In this document: positions 1 through 6,918 of the stretch, piece after piece
Layout of the letters: the number at the start of each line of letters is the position of its first letter
Position numbering within the stretch: position 1 is the first letter of the stretch
Source of the DNA: Marinomonas profundimaris
Lineage (GTDB): Bacteria; Pseudomonadota; Gammaproteobacteria; Pseudomonadales; Marinomonadaceae
Length of the DNA: 64,000 nt
Assembly: GCF_000508165.1 (NCBI RefSeq)
Contig: NZ_AYOZ01000009.1
Coordinates: forward strand, 1-64,000
Reading direction: 5' to 3'
Notes under the pieces: generated by a model
The model's database searches: none
Told to the model about the DNA's origin: nothing
The model's input: the letters and a program-made list of their open reading frames with translations, nothing else
Position numbers and translations under genes: made by a program

Positions 1-28
1 CTATCGTCTATCGTCTATCGTCTATCGT
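1..28. repeat. Tandem heptanucleotide repeat (CTATCGT x4), cut by the window edge
   Basis: Four exact head-to-tail copies of CTATCGT begin at base 1 and decay into CGCGTCGACC. The array may continue to the left, so the copy number is a minimum. No coding frame is supported across it. Function unknown. Confidence 0.9.
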
Positions 29-472
29 CGCGTCGACCAAAAATAGAAGTCTCATTTTTTGTTTATTGGTTGGTTGTTGATGTTTTTGTGCGTTATTTTG
101 GTTGTGTGTGTGGTTGGGGTTGTTGTGTGTTTGTGGGTTTCTGTGGGGCTTGCTGTTGGTTTTTTTAGTTGGATGGGTGGTTTGCTGTTAATGTTTTTAT
201 TTGAGGTTTGATGGGTTGAGTGTGCTATGTGTATTTTTCTTTGGGGTGTTGGTGGGGGTTAGGTTGTTTTTGAGCTCTGTGGGATTTTTTTGTGCGAAAA
301 GGGTTTTAGGTGTTGTGTATTTTAATCTGTGAATAAGGTTGTGGTTAACTGGTGTTTTTATTAAGTTTTATTTAATAAAGTTTGGTTGAACTTGAGTGTG
401 GATAACTCAATTTGATTTTTCATCAGGCTTGTTATTATAGATAAGGAATTGATCTATAAAGAAAAGTGCTAA
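29..472. other. Gene-free G/T-rich region with DnaA-box-like sites
   Basis: No credible gene. Bases 61-300 are extremely strand-asymmetric: by hand count only 20 A and 10 C in 240 bases, so about 87% G+T. Further right are three same-oriented DnaA-box-like nonamers at 328-336 (TGTGAATAA), 340-348 (TGTGGTTAA, one mismatch) and 397-405 (TGTGGATAA, perfect), with an AT-rich stretch at 355-383 between the second and third. Two small inverted repeats are present: TTGAGT/ACTCAA at 392-410 and TTATAGAT/ATCTATAA at 435-459. The second lies just downstream of the minus-strand tRNA but lacks a convincing T tract. Whether this is an origin-like element or a DnaA-binding locus cannot be settled from the sequence. 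Confidence 0.5.
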
Positions 473-556
<84 letters not shown>

Positions 557-571
557 ACAGCAGCGCGGCAC

Positions 572-600
572 ATAGTATATGCCACGCTCTATTGTGTAAA
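572..600 (-). promoter_or_regulatory. Promoter of tRNA-Tyr
   Basis: On the minus strand a -35 element TTTACA (595-600) and a -10 element TACTAT (572-577) are separated by 17 bp. An overlapping TATACT is also present. The stretch after the -10 is GC-rich (GTGCCGCG), the discriminator type found in stringently controlled stable-RNA promoters. It lies between the tRNA and the 3' end of the ProQ-domain gene. Confidence 0.65.
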
Positions 601-609
601 CACTTTTTT

Positions 610-1548
610 TTATTTTTTAAGAAGTTTTTCCAGTTTGGCTTTCATACGTTCTTCAGGAGATAGGTTGTTGTAAATATCATCCTGTTTTGGTGTGGTAGCT
701 TTTGTCTTTGTCTCATTTTTAGCTTGAAGCTTTGGTTTGTGTCTTGCAGGCTTAGCGGCTGTTGATTTTTCTCTCGCTGGTCTGCCGGTCGTTGCTGTTT
801 TTGCCTTTTTTGGAATCATGGATTCGGGTAGGGCGGGTTCGTTATTGACAGCAACACCTTCCAGGTCAACTCGAGGTTGTCCTGACAATAAGCATTTTTT
901 ATACCTGTCAGAGCGCGTGTAGGCCGCTAGGGCGCGCTTTTGTTTGCTGGCGTTAAAGTCTTCGTCTAACACCATGTCTTTGTCTATGCCGACTTTCAGT
1001 GGTTTAGGTTGATTCCAGTCGAACGCTTTGGGGTAACGGTCTTCAAGCATTTTAATTAGGCGGCGGTTATTCTTTTGATTTTTTTGACGCTTTTTTTGTT
1101 CGGGCGTCAAGGTTGCTACCTCAGTCGTGCTGTCACTTGCTTCTTGTACGCTAGTGTCGTTATCGACTAGTTTGTCGTCTTCTTGCAAGCCGTTAAGCTC
1201 AGGTTGTTGTGTGGTCATGTAATCAATCTGTTCTGTTGTGGTTGTGGTGCTGCTATCAGCATGCTCGTGCAATAAATCAAAGTGGAGTTGATGTTCAACT
1301 GTATTTACTTTGATTTCTTGCTGGGTGGTCGGCGCTGTACTTAGAAGGTCAAGAGAGTCTTCGATATAAAGCTGCAATTGGTCTTCTGTTGAACGATCTT
1401 CCATGTGTTGCAATAGATCCATTGAGGCACTGTACTCAATAGAAGGGTTGTTCATATCTTTTAGCGTTTTTATTTCTTCATTAGCATTGTTTAGCTGCTT
1501 TGTTAGCCAGTTAATCCTTGCTTCGAGTTCAGCTATAAGTTGTTCCAT
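610..1548 (-). CDS. ProQ/FinO-domain RNA-binding protein with N-terminal coiled coil
   Basis: About 312 residues. Residues 1-32 form a short heptad-rich coiled coil. Residues 33-145 are acidic, Ser/Thr-rich and low complexity. Residues 148-245 match the ProQ/FinO RNA chaperone fold (LEDRYPKAFDW, then ALAAYTRSDRYKKCL). Residues 246-290 are a Lys/Arg/Ala-rich linker, and the end is a short basic helix (EERMKAKLEKLLKK). FinO/ProQ proteins bind structured small RNAs and mRNA 3' ends; whether this one acts globally or on few targets is unknown. The ATG at 1548 is preferred over a TTG at 1563 that overlaps the upstream stop, though neither has a strong ribosome site. It is the last gene of a tightly packed minus-strand cluster that begins with zapB. 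The domain order (coiled coil, acidic linker, ProQ) differs from E. coli ProQ, where the FinO domain is N-terminal. Confidence 0.8.
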   Translation of the reverse strand: MEQLIAELEARINWLTKQLNNANEEIKTLKDMNNPSIEYSASMDLLQHMEDRSTEDQLQLYIEDSLDLLSTAPTTQQEIKVNTVEHQLHFDLLHEHADSSTTTTTEQIDYMTTQQPELNGLQEDDKLVDNDTSVQEASDSTTEVATLTPEQKKRQKNQKNNRRLIKMLEDRYPKAFDWNQPKPLKVGIDKDMVLDEDFNASKQKRALAAYTRSDRYKKCLLSGQPRVDLEGVAVNNEPALPESMIPKKAKTATTGRPAREKSTAAKPARHKPKLQAKNETKTKATTPKQDDIYNNLSPEERMKAKLEKLLKK

Positions 1549-1559
1549 AAAAACAAGGC

Positions 1560-1727
1560 TCAATTTTTTATTGGCGTCAGCGGAATGCTTGGTGTGTTGC
1601 TTGTGCCAATCATTTCTTTTTGCTGATCTTCATTGGGTAGTGTGACAGAAATATTATTGTCACTTTGCCACCAAATGTAAGTCGTTGTCATTAAGAAGCC
1701 GGTGATGAAAATAGTTAATAGCTTCAT
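1560..1727 (-). CDS. Small membrane or secreted peptide, 55 residues, unknown function
   Basis: Starts at ATG 1727 (MKLLTIFITGFLMTTTYIWW) and ends with TGA at 1560-1562. The first about 20 residues are hydrophobic and could be a membrane anchor or an uncleaved signal; the rest is polar and ends in SIPLTPIKN. It sits 5 bp after the barrel-like gene and directly abuts the ProQ-domain gene, so co-transcription is likely. I do not recognise a family. Support for a real gene is its placement in a tight operon and the clean N-terminal hydrophobic segment; the ribosome site is weak. Confidence 0.5.
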   Translation of the reverse strand: MKLLTIFITGFLMTTTYIWWQSDNNISVTLPNEDQQKEMIGTSNTPSIPLTPIKN

Positions 1728-1732
1728 ATTGC

Positions 1733-2206
1733 TTAGAATGTTAACCCTGCACCAATCATGATGTGTTTGTCGTAGGTTTCGTTGCTGCTGTTCAGGATTT
1801 TTACATAGACATCTAAGCGTGATGAGTCTGATGTTGCGATCCGAAATCCAGCTTCTGGGTAATATACGGTGTCTTCCCAGAATGATACGCCGCCACCGAT
1901 AAATGACCACATTGGAATGCCTGGGAATACCTGAAAGGCAGGGGTTGCACTGTAAAAGCGAGAGCCTACAGTGACGCCGCTTTCAAATGTTTCTCCGATG
2001 ACAAACGAGAATCCGCCATAAAAAGAAATATTTTCTGGTAATGTGTACTCCATTGCGGCATAGGCAATGGAGGTTACATTGTCGTCTTCACCGTTGCTAT
2101 CGGGTCGAGCAGCGGTGGATTCAAAATTTACTAGACTCGCAATTTGCCCTTCAGCTGATGCGTGAGCACTAACGAGAACTAACGCGGCAAGTAAAAGTGA
2201 TTTCAT
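1733..2206 (-). CDS. Exported protein, probably a small outer-membrane beta-barrel
   Basis: 157 residues. A signal peptide is clear (MKSLLLAALVLVSAHASA, cleavage near residue 18). The mature part has alternating aromatic/glycine-rich strands (ISFYGGFSFVIGETF, VGSRFY, WSFIGGGVSF) and ends in GAGLTF, a terminal Phe as in outer-membrane barrel proteins. No family name is assigned. Its ATG overlaps the zapB stop codon (ATGA), so translation is coupled to zapB. The short length would fit an 8-strand barrel or a YfaZ/OmpW-like fold; this is inference. Confidence 0.65.
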   Translation of the reverse strand: MKSLLLAALVLVSAHASAEGQIASLVNFESTAARPDSNGEDDNVTSIAYAAMEYTLPENISFYGGFSFVIGETFESGVTVGSRFYSATPAFQVFPGIPMWSFIGGGVSFWEDTVYYPEAGFRIATSDSSRLDVYVKILNSSNETYDKHIMIGAGLTF

Positions 2207-2433
2207 TTTTTGTCGTCCATTTGGTTTAAACGGTTCAGCATTTGAGAAAGAGATGATTCCCAGTTTGATTGCTGTTCTTTTGTTTGAGCTAGTGTGCTTT
2301 GCGCTTCGTCTTTTTCTTCACTCAGTTCGTAGTTTTGCATTTCCAGCTCCGCAATGCGTTTGCGAAGTGAGCCAATCTCTTCTACTGCTTCGTTGATGCG
2401 TTGCTCTAGGTGGTGTAGTAGTTCGTTATTCAT
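2203..2433 (-). CDS. zapB: Cell division protein ZapB
   Basis: 76 residues, almost entirely coiled coil with regular leucine/isoleucine heptads. It aligns with E. coli ZapB (81 residues) along its length: LEQRINEAVEEIGSL corresponds to LEAKVQQAIDTITLL, and the C-terminal KEQQSNWESSLSQMLNRL corresponds to KEQQNGWQERLQALLGRM. ZapB binds ZapA at the Z-ring and helps link the division machinery to the MatP/ter region. A ribosome site AGGA precedes ATG 2433. Here it leads a compact cluster with a barrel-like protein, a small membrane peptide and a ProQ-domain protein. Confidence 0.85.
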   Translation of the reverse strand: MNNELLHHLEQRINEAVEEIGSLRKRIAELEMQNYELSEEKDEAQSTLAQTKEQQSNWESSLSQMLNRLNQMDDKK

Positions 2434-2445
2434 TGAGTTTGTCCT

Positions 2446-2479
2446 AAAAAATAAAATAATCGCCTTTGTTGTGTAGGCG
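2446..2479 (-). terminator. Probable intrinsic terminator after flgT
   Basis: On the minus strand CGCCT (2475-2479) and AGGCG (2461-2465) form a 5-bp stem with a 9-nt loop, followed by the T-rich tract ATTATTTTATTTTTT. The stem is short, so termination may be partial and may let flgPT transcripts reach zapB. Confidence 0.5.
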
Positions 2480-2493
2480 TAGTTGTATCTATA

Positions 2494-3690
2494 TTACCAA
2501 GCTATTACGACATCTTGTTGTTGTACGTTAAGAATATGAGAATCAACAACGAGTTCCCCTACTGAAAAGTTGGGCTGAACTTGTTTTATTGTAACACTGA
2601 TATTTGCATTATTCAGCTGAGTTTGAGCGGATTGTAGCTGATTAAATACCTCGTAGCGTCGATAAACATTGAACTTGTCGCCTTGCTTTATGCCCGCCAG
2701 TGATCCTGCTGAAATATGTATTCTGTTTCCTTCAGTGCGAAAAATGTTAGCAATAAATGGCTGACACCGAAGTTGTTCGCTTGTATCCAGTGCGCTTTCT
2801 TTCAGTACTTGTCGTACGACTTTCCCATAATGAACGGTCCAGAATTTTGCGCTGCCAAAACCGATTCTAGCGTGATCAGAAATATCCCAATTTCCGATCT
2901 CGTTGTATCTGTGTTCAAACAAAAGGGCGCCACTGAAACCGTCGTAAATGTATATATCGACCACAAAGTTTCTTTCTTTATCGATTCCTTCTTCTTCTAA
3001 GGTATTTTTTGTGTTTTTGTCATTTGGGCGTCGTAGGTACACTTCGCCAATGTCTCTGATGACACCGCTAACAATGTATTGCACGCCAAGCTGCTCGCTT
3101 ATACGGGTGACGTTTGTTAAGGAGCCGTCATAGTTGGTGGAAGACGGCGCGTTTAATAAGTCGGGGTAGATGGCTATGTTTGTGGCGGTTAATGCTCTTA
3201 AATAGCCTTGTTTGTTAATCTCATCGGCGAGGTCTTTGGGGAGTTCACGAGAAATGTTGCTAAGTTCGCCCAGCCTTGCTTGTTGTGGGACTTGCAATTC
3301 AAAGCCAGTAATGCCGACGGTTTTTTTATAATAACTGGTCGGTCCTGAACTGCATTGTGAGTCTGGCGTGACATCGACTCGGGCAACCACTCTGAGAAAG
3401 TCGCCATTTTGTTCTTCAGAAATAATTCTGGCTTTTTGAACGTGGCCAGAACTTCGGATTTCTAAGTTGGATTCAAGCTCGCCATTATTAAGTTCATCTT
3501 TAATATTAACCCTAGAACCTGATTCTAAGACGGCTTGCTTAATAGCTTGTTGCGTCGCTCGGTAGCGAGCATCCACAATATCATCGTTATAAATAACGGC
3601 TTCACCAACGGCATCTACCGTTTTAGCGAAAGAAGCCGTAGGCAATAATAGGGCGGCAGCAAGGATCAATAGTCGTTTCAAAATAACCAT
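2494..3690 (-). CDS. flgT: Flagellar assembly protein FlgT (H-ring component)
   Basis: 398 residues with a signal peptide (to about residue 22, ASFA). The N-terminal segment GEAVIYNDDIVDARYRATQQAIKQAV is the FlgT N-domain pattern. The middle domain carries ITGFELQ and YIVSGVIRDIGEVY, and the C-terminal domain has the INIHSAGS-like strand IHISAGSLAGIKQGDKFNVYRR. In Vibrio, FlgT is periplasmic, forms the H ring around the basal body and helps retain sodium-driven motor components. It follows flgP by 2 bp, the same pairing as in Vibrio. No other flagellar gene is in the window. Confidence 0.87.
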   Translation of the reverse strand: MVILKRLLILAAALLLPTASFAKTVDAVGEAVIYNDDIVDARYRATQQAIKQAVLESGSRVNIKDELNNGELESNLEIRSSGHVQKARIISEEQNGDFLRVVARVDVTPDSQCSSGPTSYYKKTVGITGFELQVPQQARLGELSNISRELPKDLADEINKQGYLRALTATNIAIYPDLLNAPSSTNYDGSLTNVTRISEQLGVQYIVSGVIRDIGEVYLRRPNDKNTKNTLEEEGIDKERNFVVDIYIYDGFSGALLFEHRYNEIGNWDISDHARIGFGSAKFWTVHYGKVVRQVLKESALDTSEQLRCQPFIANIFRTEGNRIHISAGSLAGIKQGDKFNVYRRYEVFNQLQSAQTQLNNANISVTIKQVQPNFSVGELVVDSHILNVQQQDVVIAW

Positions 3691-3692
3691 TG

Positions 3693-4328
3693 TTATTCAA
3701 TGCTGTAAAAGTTGGTCGTTGGTGTGGAATTTTCAACGTTGATTGCACGATAGCCAGGTTGAACTTTACAGTTAGGGTCCGTTTGTATGCTATTAGAGCT
3801 CAAACATTGGCGGAAGTTTTCTTGCAGTGCCATTTCAACCACTGTTTCGAATGTGCCATCTTCGTGCTCACGTTGTGATACCACTTTCGCGCCAACCAAA
3901 TAAGCGTCGACATACGTTCTTAATTCATCGTTTTGCATGACCATGTTGCTCAAGGAGCTGGAGCCATCGATTTTTAAGCCGTACACGCGTTCAGATAAAT
4001 TTCGGTAAGCGTCCAGCATGGAGCTGCGTAGGGTCATTATGCGAGCTTGCGATTTCGACAGGCGCTTATTTGTCATCATGGCTGCATAGCCAGTTGCAGT
4101 AACAATAATGGGTTCTTGTTTGATGACGGCAATGGTGTTGTTCGCGTTTAATGCGCCATTTTGTGCATAAGCATAAGAAGAGCTGCCGCCTACACTGTTA
4201 CCATTACATGGTGCAACAGTGGTACAGGGTTCGCCCGTTCCTGACATTCCTTGTTGATTAAGATTTTGACAACCAGCAAGAGTCATTGCACCTATGGCGA
4301 TTAAAAATATTCGAAGTGATAGTGTCAT
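3693..4328 (-). CDS. flgP: Flagellar assembly lipoprotein FlgP (LPP20 family)
   Basis: 211 residues. The N-terminus is a lipoprotein signal with lipobox LAGC (Cys20). After a Ser/Gly/Asn-rich linker, residues about 75-185 carry the LPP20 pattern IIVTATGYAAM, then AYRNLSERVYGLKIDGSSSLSNM and VVEMAL. FlgP is an outer-membrane lipoprotein that builds a basal disk or supports H-ring assembly in Vibrio and Campylobacter. It is the first gene of a two-gene unit with flgT, which is why the LPP20 domain is assigned to FlgP. A ribosome site AAGGG precedes ATG 4328. Confidence 0.85.
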   Translation of the reverse strand: MTLSLRIFLIAIGAMTLAGCQNLNQQGMSGTGEPCTTVAPCNGNSVGGSSSYAYAQNGALNANNTIAVIKQEPIIVTATGYAAMMTNKRLSKSQARIMTLRSSMLDAYRNLSERVYGLKIDGSSSLSNMVMQNDELRTYVDAYLVGAKVVSQREHEDGTFETVVEMALQENFRQCLSSNSIQTDPNCKVQPGYRAINVENSTPTTNFYSIE

Positions 4329-4673
4329 GGTGGTGCCCTTTATATGGAAGTCTTTATCTTAAAATACTGCGTTGAAAAGTAGAGTGCATGACAGAATACT
4401 GTTTCAATTGAGCGAGTTAATGCTGCAGAAATTAACTGGATAATGTATTCGAAAATCCCTTTGTTTTTCAACATGGCGAATCTAATGAACAAAATGTAAA
4501 CCATTTTACGCTCTAGCGTCCATGTTTGGTCACTGAAAAAAGCGCTTTTTCTTTGTTTTTGATAGTAAAACCGCCGTTCGAATGTCTTTTCTCAATTATT
4601 TTACGTTCAAAGGTCTTTTTCTAAAAGAGACTTTACCTTTTTTGATGATGTGGAGTTGGCGTTAGTTGTTGGC
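4329..4673. other. Divergent intergenic region flgP / dinB
   Basis: No gene is supported. It must hold the flgP promoter (minus) and dinB control elements (plus). A 14-bp palindrome AAAAAGCGCTTTTT lies at 4537-4550. I looked for a sigma54-type element (TGGCAC-N5-TTGC) in front of flgP and did not find one. Confidence 0.5.
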
Positions 4674-4677
4674 TATA

Positions 4678-4693
4678 CTGTTTTTTTATACAG
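4678..4693 (+). promoter_or_regulatory. LexA box (SOS operator) of dinB
   Basis: CTGTTTTTTTATACAG fits the CTGT-N8-ACAG gammaproteobacterial LexA consensus exactly. It overlaps a TATACT (4674-4679) that can serve as a -10. It lies 17 bp before ATG 4711, which decides the dinB start: any start upstream would place the operator inside the gene. Confidence 0.92.
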
Positions 4694-4710
4694 TGGTTTT
4701 CTCTAAGTTA

Positions 4711-5772
4711 ATGACACAAAATCGAAAAATCATTCATGTTGATGCAGATTGTTTTTATGCCGCTATAGAAATGCGTGATGACCCAAGTTTGCGGGACATT
4801 CCAATCGCAATTGGTGGGCCAGAAAATACTCGCAGTGTTCTTGCTACGGCGAATTACGCTGCACGTGTTTATGGTGTTCGTTCTGCTATGCCAACCTCGG
4901 TTGCAAAGCGTCTTTGCCCTGCATTACGTGTGTTGCCCGGCAATATGACTAAGTATCGGATAGCCTCAGAGCAAATGCATCGTATTTTTCAGGAATTTAC
5001 CGAGATTATTGAACCTTTGTCATTGGATGAAGCGTATCTGGATGTGACGGATTCAGCGTATTTTCATGGCAGTGCGACGCGAATAGCGCAAGAAATACGC
5101 GCGAGAATATTGGCCGAGGTGGGTATTACTGTGTCGGCTGGCGTAGCGGCTAATAAGTTTATTGCAAAAGTGGCAAGCGATTGGGATAAACCTGACGGTC
5201 TAACGGTAGTCACCCCAGAAAAACAATTTGAATTTGTCTCAGCGGTTCCCGTTAAGTTTATTTCGGGAATAGGCCGTGTTGCGCAAGAGAGGCTGGCTGG
5301 TTTGGGGGTGTTTACATGCGCTGATTTACAAAAGCTAGAGTTTTCTGTGTTGCAAAAAAGCTTTGGTAGTACCGCGTTTAGACTGTCTCAATTTGCCCTT
5401 GGAATAGATGATCGGCCTGTTTCTGTTTCGCGAGAAAGAAAAAGTATTTCTGTCGAGCATACGTTTTCGAAAGACCTGATGGATCTAAGAGAATGTGAGG
5501 CGGTTTTGCCGATATTGTTTACCGATCTAAAAAAACGCATGACAGGGCGAAATTTTGAATCACAACTGAGCAAATATTATCTCAAAATGAAGTTTGATGA
5601 TTTCAAGCAAACCACGATAGAGCAACCGATACGGCATAAATTATCCGACGAAGTGTTTTTGTCATTATTGCGGCAGGCTTACGATCGTTACCGTCGTCCT
5701 GTTCGTCTTATTGGTGTCGGGTATCGTTTGTCGCCGCCAAAACCGCTTCAACTCTTATTGCCTTTTTCTTAG
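4711..5772 (+). CDS. dinB: DNA polymerase IV (Y-family, error-prone)
   Basis: 353 residues starting MTQNRKIIHVDADCFYAA. The palm motif DADCFYAAIEMRD holds the first metal-binding Asp, and SLDEAYLDVT holds the catalytic Asp-Glu pair. The finger motif AANYAARVYGVRSAM and the helix-hairpin-helix region (FISGIGRVAQERLAGLG) are in the usual order, followed by the little-finger domain. Length matches E. coli Pol IV (351). It performs translesion synthesis, and the upstream LexA box indicates SOS induction. An in-frame start at 4666 was rejected because it lies upstream of that operator. Confidence 0.95.
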   Translation: MTQNRKIIHVDADCFYAAIEMRDDPSLRDIPIAIGGPENTRSVLATANYAARVYGVRSAMPTSVAKRLCPALRVLPGNMTKYRIASEQMHRIFQEFTEIIEPLSLDEAYLDVTDSAYFHGSATRIAQEIRARILAEVGITVSAGVAANKFIAKVASDWDKPDGLTVVTPEKQFEFVSAVPVKFISGIGRVAQERLAGLGVFTCADLQKLEFSVLQKSFGSTAFRLSQFALGIDDRPVSVSRERKSISVEHTFSKDLMDLRECEAVLPILFTDLKKRMTGRNFESQLSKYYLKMKFDDFKQTTIEQPIRHKLSDEVFLSLLRQAYDRYRRPVRLIGVGYRLSPPKPLQLLLPFS

Positions 5773-5845
5773 CTGTACAAAAAACAATCAATTCTCGCAG
5801 AGCTTACTATACTCATTGGAGTAAAAAGTTACGGAGGTGTTGATT

Positions 5846-6826
5846 ATGATGAAATGGCAGGAAAAATTTAACAGTTCAAATCTCAGTATGCCCGACACGC
5901 TGTCTCATCGGTTGCGTTTTGAGGTGGAGCAAACCCTAAGCTGTTTGTATGCGGATGCTTCATTGGTGGATCAAATGGATTCTTTGTATTTGCCTTTTTC
6001 TAACTGGTTAAATCAAAAGGCCGATTCGGGAAAAGGGCCATTGATTGTTGGCGTGGGTGGTGCTCAAGGTTGTGGAAAGACGACCTTTTGCAGTGTTATT
6101 AGTCGTATTTTGAGTAAAGGTTTTGATCTGAATTGTATCGTCTTGAGTTTGGATGATTTATACAGTACTCGACACGATAGACTCAAGTTTGCGAATCAAA
6201 CGACTTCTATGTTTTCTGTGCGAGGCGTTCCTGGTACGCACGATGTTGAATTTGCGTTGTCGCTTTTCGAAAGGCTAAAAGGCTTAAAAGAAGGGGAGGT
6301 TATGAAGTTTCCTTGTTTTGATAAGTCTATCGATGATCGAAAAGCGGTGCATTTATGGCAAGAGGTGCACGGTCCTGTGGACGTTGTTTTGTTTGAAGGA
6401 TGGTGTGTGGGGGCGCCACCTATCAATACCGCACTGCATACTCCGATCAATCCGCTTGAAGAAGAGATGGATCCTGATGGTGTGTGGCGGAATACGGTTA
6501 ATCAACGTCTAGAAAGTGATTATAAAGAATTGTTTAGCAAAATAGATCTCATGGCATGGATGCAGGCGCCCAATTATGATGTTGTCTATGATTGGCGTAA
6601 TAAGCAGGAACGTGTTTTAGAAAACCATTTGTATGATATTCATGGCATTTTGCTTGATACCATTGATTTGAAAGTCATGTCTTCTGATGAGTTAAGGCGC
6701 TTTATGCAATATTACGAGCGTTTGACTCGTCATATGTTGATGGTGATGCCGGAGCGCGCAGATGTGCTGTTCAAGTTGAATCGCAAACAGGAAGTGGTTG
6801 AAATGCGTTTTCCTATAGAGCATTAG
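5846..6826 (+). CDS. P-loop kinase, D-glycerate 3-kinase / YggC-like family
   Basis: 326 residues. Walker A is GAQGCGKTT at about residues 72-80, followed by LSLDDLYSTR, RGVPGTHD and FEGWCVG. These motifs are typical of the plant-type glycerate 3-kinase and yeast Tda10/bacterial YggC-like group within the phosphoribulokinase/uridine kinase clan. The substrate cannot be fixed from sequence; glycerate is one candidate. The start ATG 5846 has a strong ribosome site GGAGG (5833-5837) 8 nt upstream; GTG 5837 and TTG 5840 sit in or next to that site and were rejected. A strong terminator follows, so this may be a single-gene unit. Confidence 0.75.
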   Translation: MMKWQEKFNSSNLSMPDTLSHRLRFEVEQTLSCLYADASLVDQMDSLYLPFSNWLNQKADSGKGPLIVGVGGAQGCGKTTFCSVISRILSKGFDLNCIVLSLDDLYSTRHDRLKFANQTTSMFSVRGVPGTHDVEFALSLFERLKGLKEGEVMKFPCFDKSIDDRKAVHLWQEVHGPVDVVLFEGWCVGAPPINTALHTPINPLEEEMDPDGVWRNTVNQRLESDYKELFSKIDLMAWMQAPNYDVVYDWRNKQERVLENHLYDIHGILLDTIDLKVMSSDELRRFMQYYERLTRHMLMVMPERADVLFKLNRKQEVVEMRFPIEH

Positions 6827-6870
6827 GCAGTTTGTTGCTTTCCAGTAGTCGAGTGAAAAACGGCAATATG

Positions 6871-6905
6871 ATAGGCTATGGCGAATTGCGATAGCCTATT
6901 TTTTT
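6871..6905 (+). terminator. Intrinsic terminator after the P-loop kinase gene
   Basis: ATAGGCTAT (6871-6879) pairs perfectly with ATAGCCTAT (6891-6899) across an 11-nt loop, followed by seven T. The ribosome site of the next gene (GGAGA, 6906-6910) begins immediately after the T run. Confidence 0.8.
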
Positions 6906-6918
6906 GGAGAGATTACGA

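Noticed and set aside
435-459. Inverted repeat downstream of tRNA-Tyr as its terminator
   Set aside because: The stem is 8 bp and AT-rich and is not followed by a T run on the minus strand.
1560-1910. A 116-codon reading of the small membrane peptide gene
   Set aside because: The extra N-terminal 61 codons overlap the barrel-like gene antiphase and look non-coding; ATG 1727 gives a sensible peptide.
4537-4550. Palindrome AAAAAGCGCTTTTT before dinB
   Set aside because: A stem this short has no loop room and no T tract; likely chance in AT-rich DNA.
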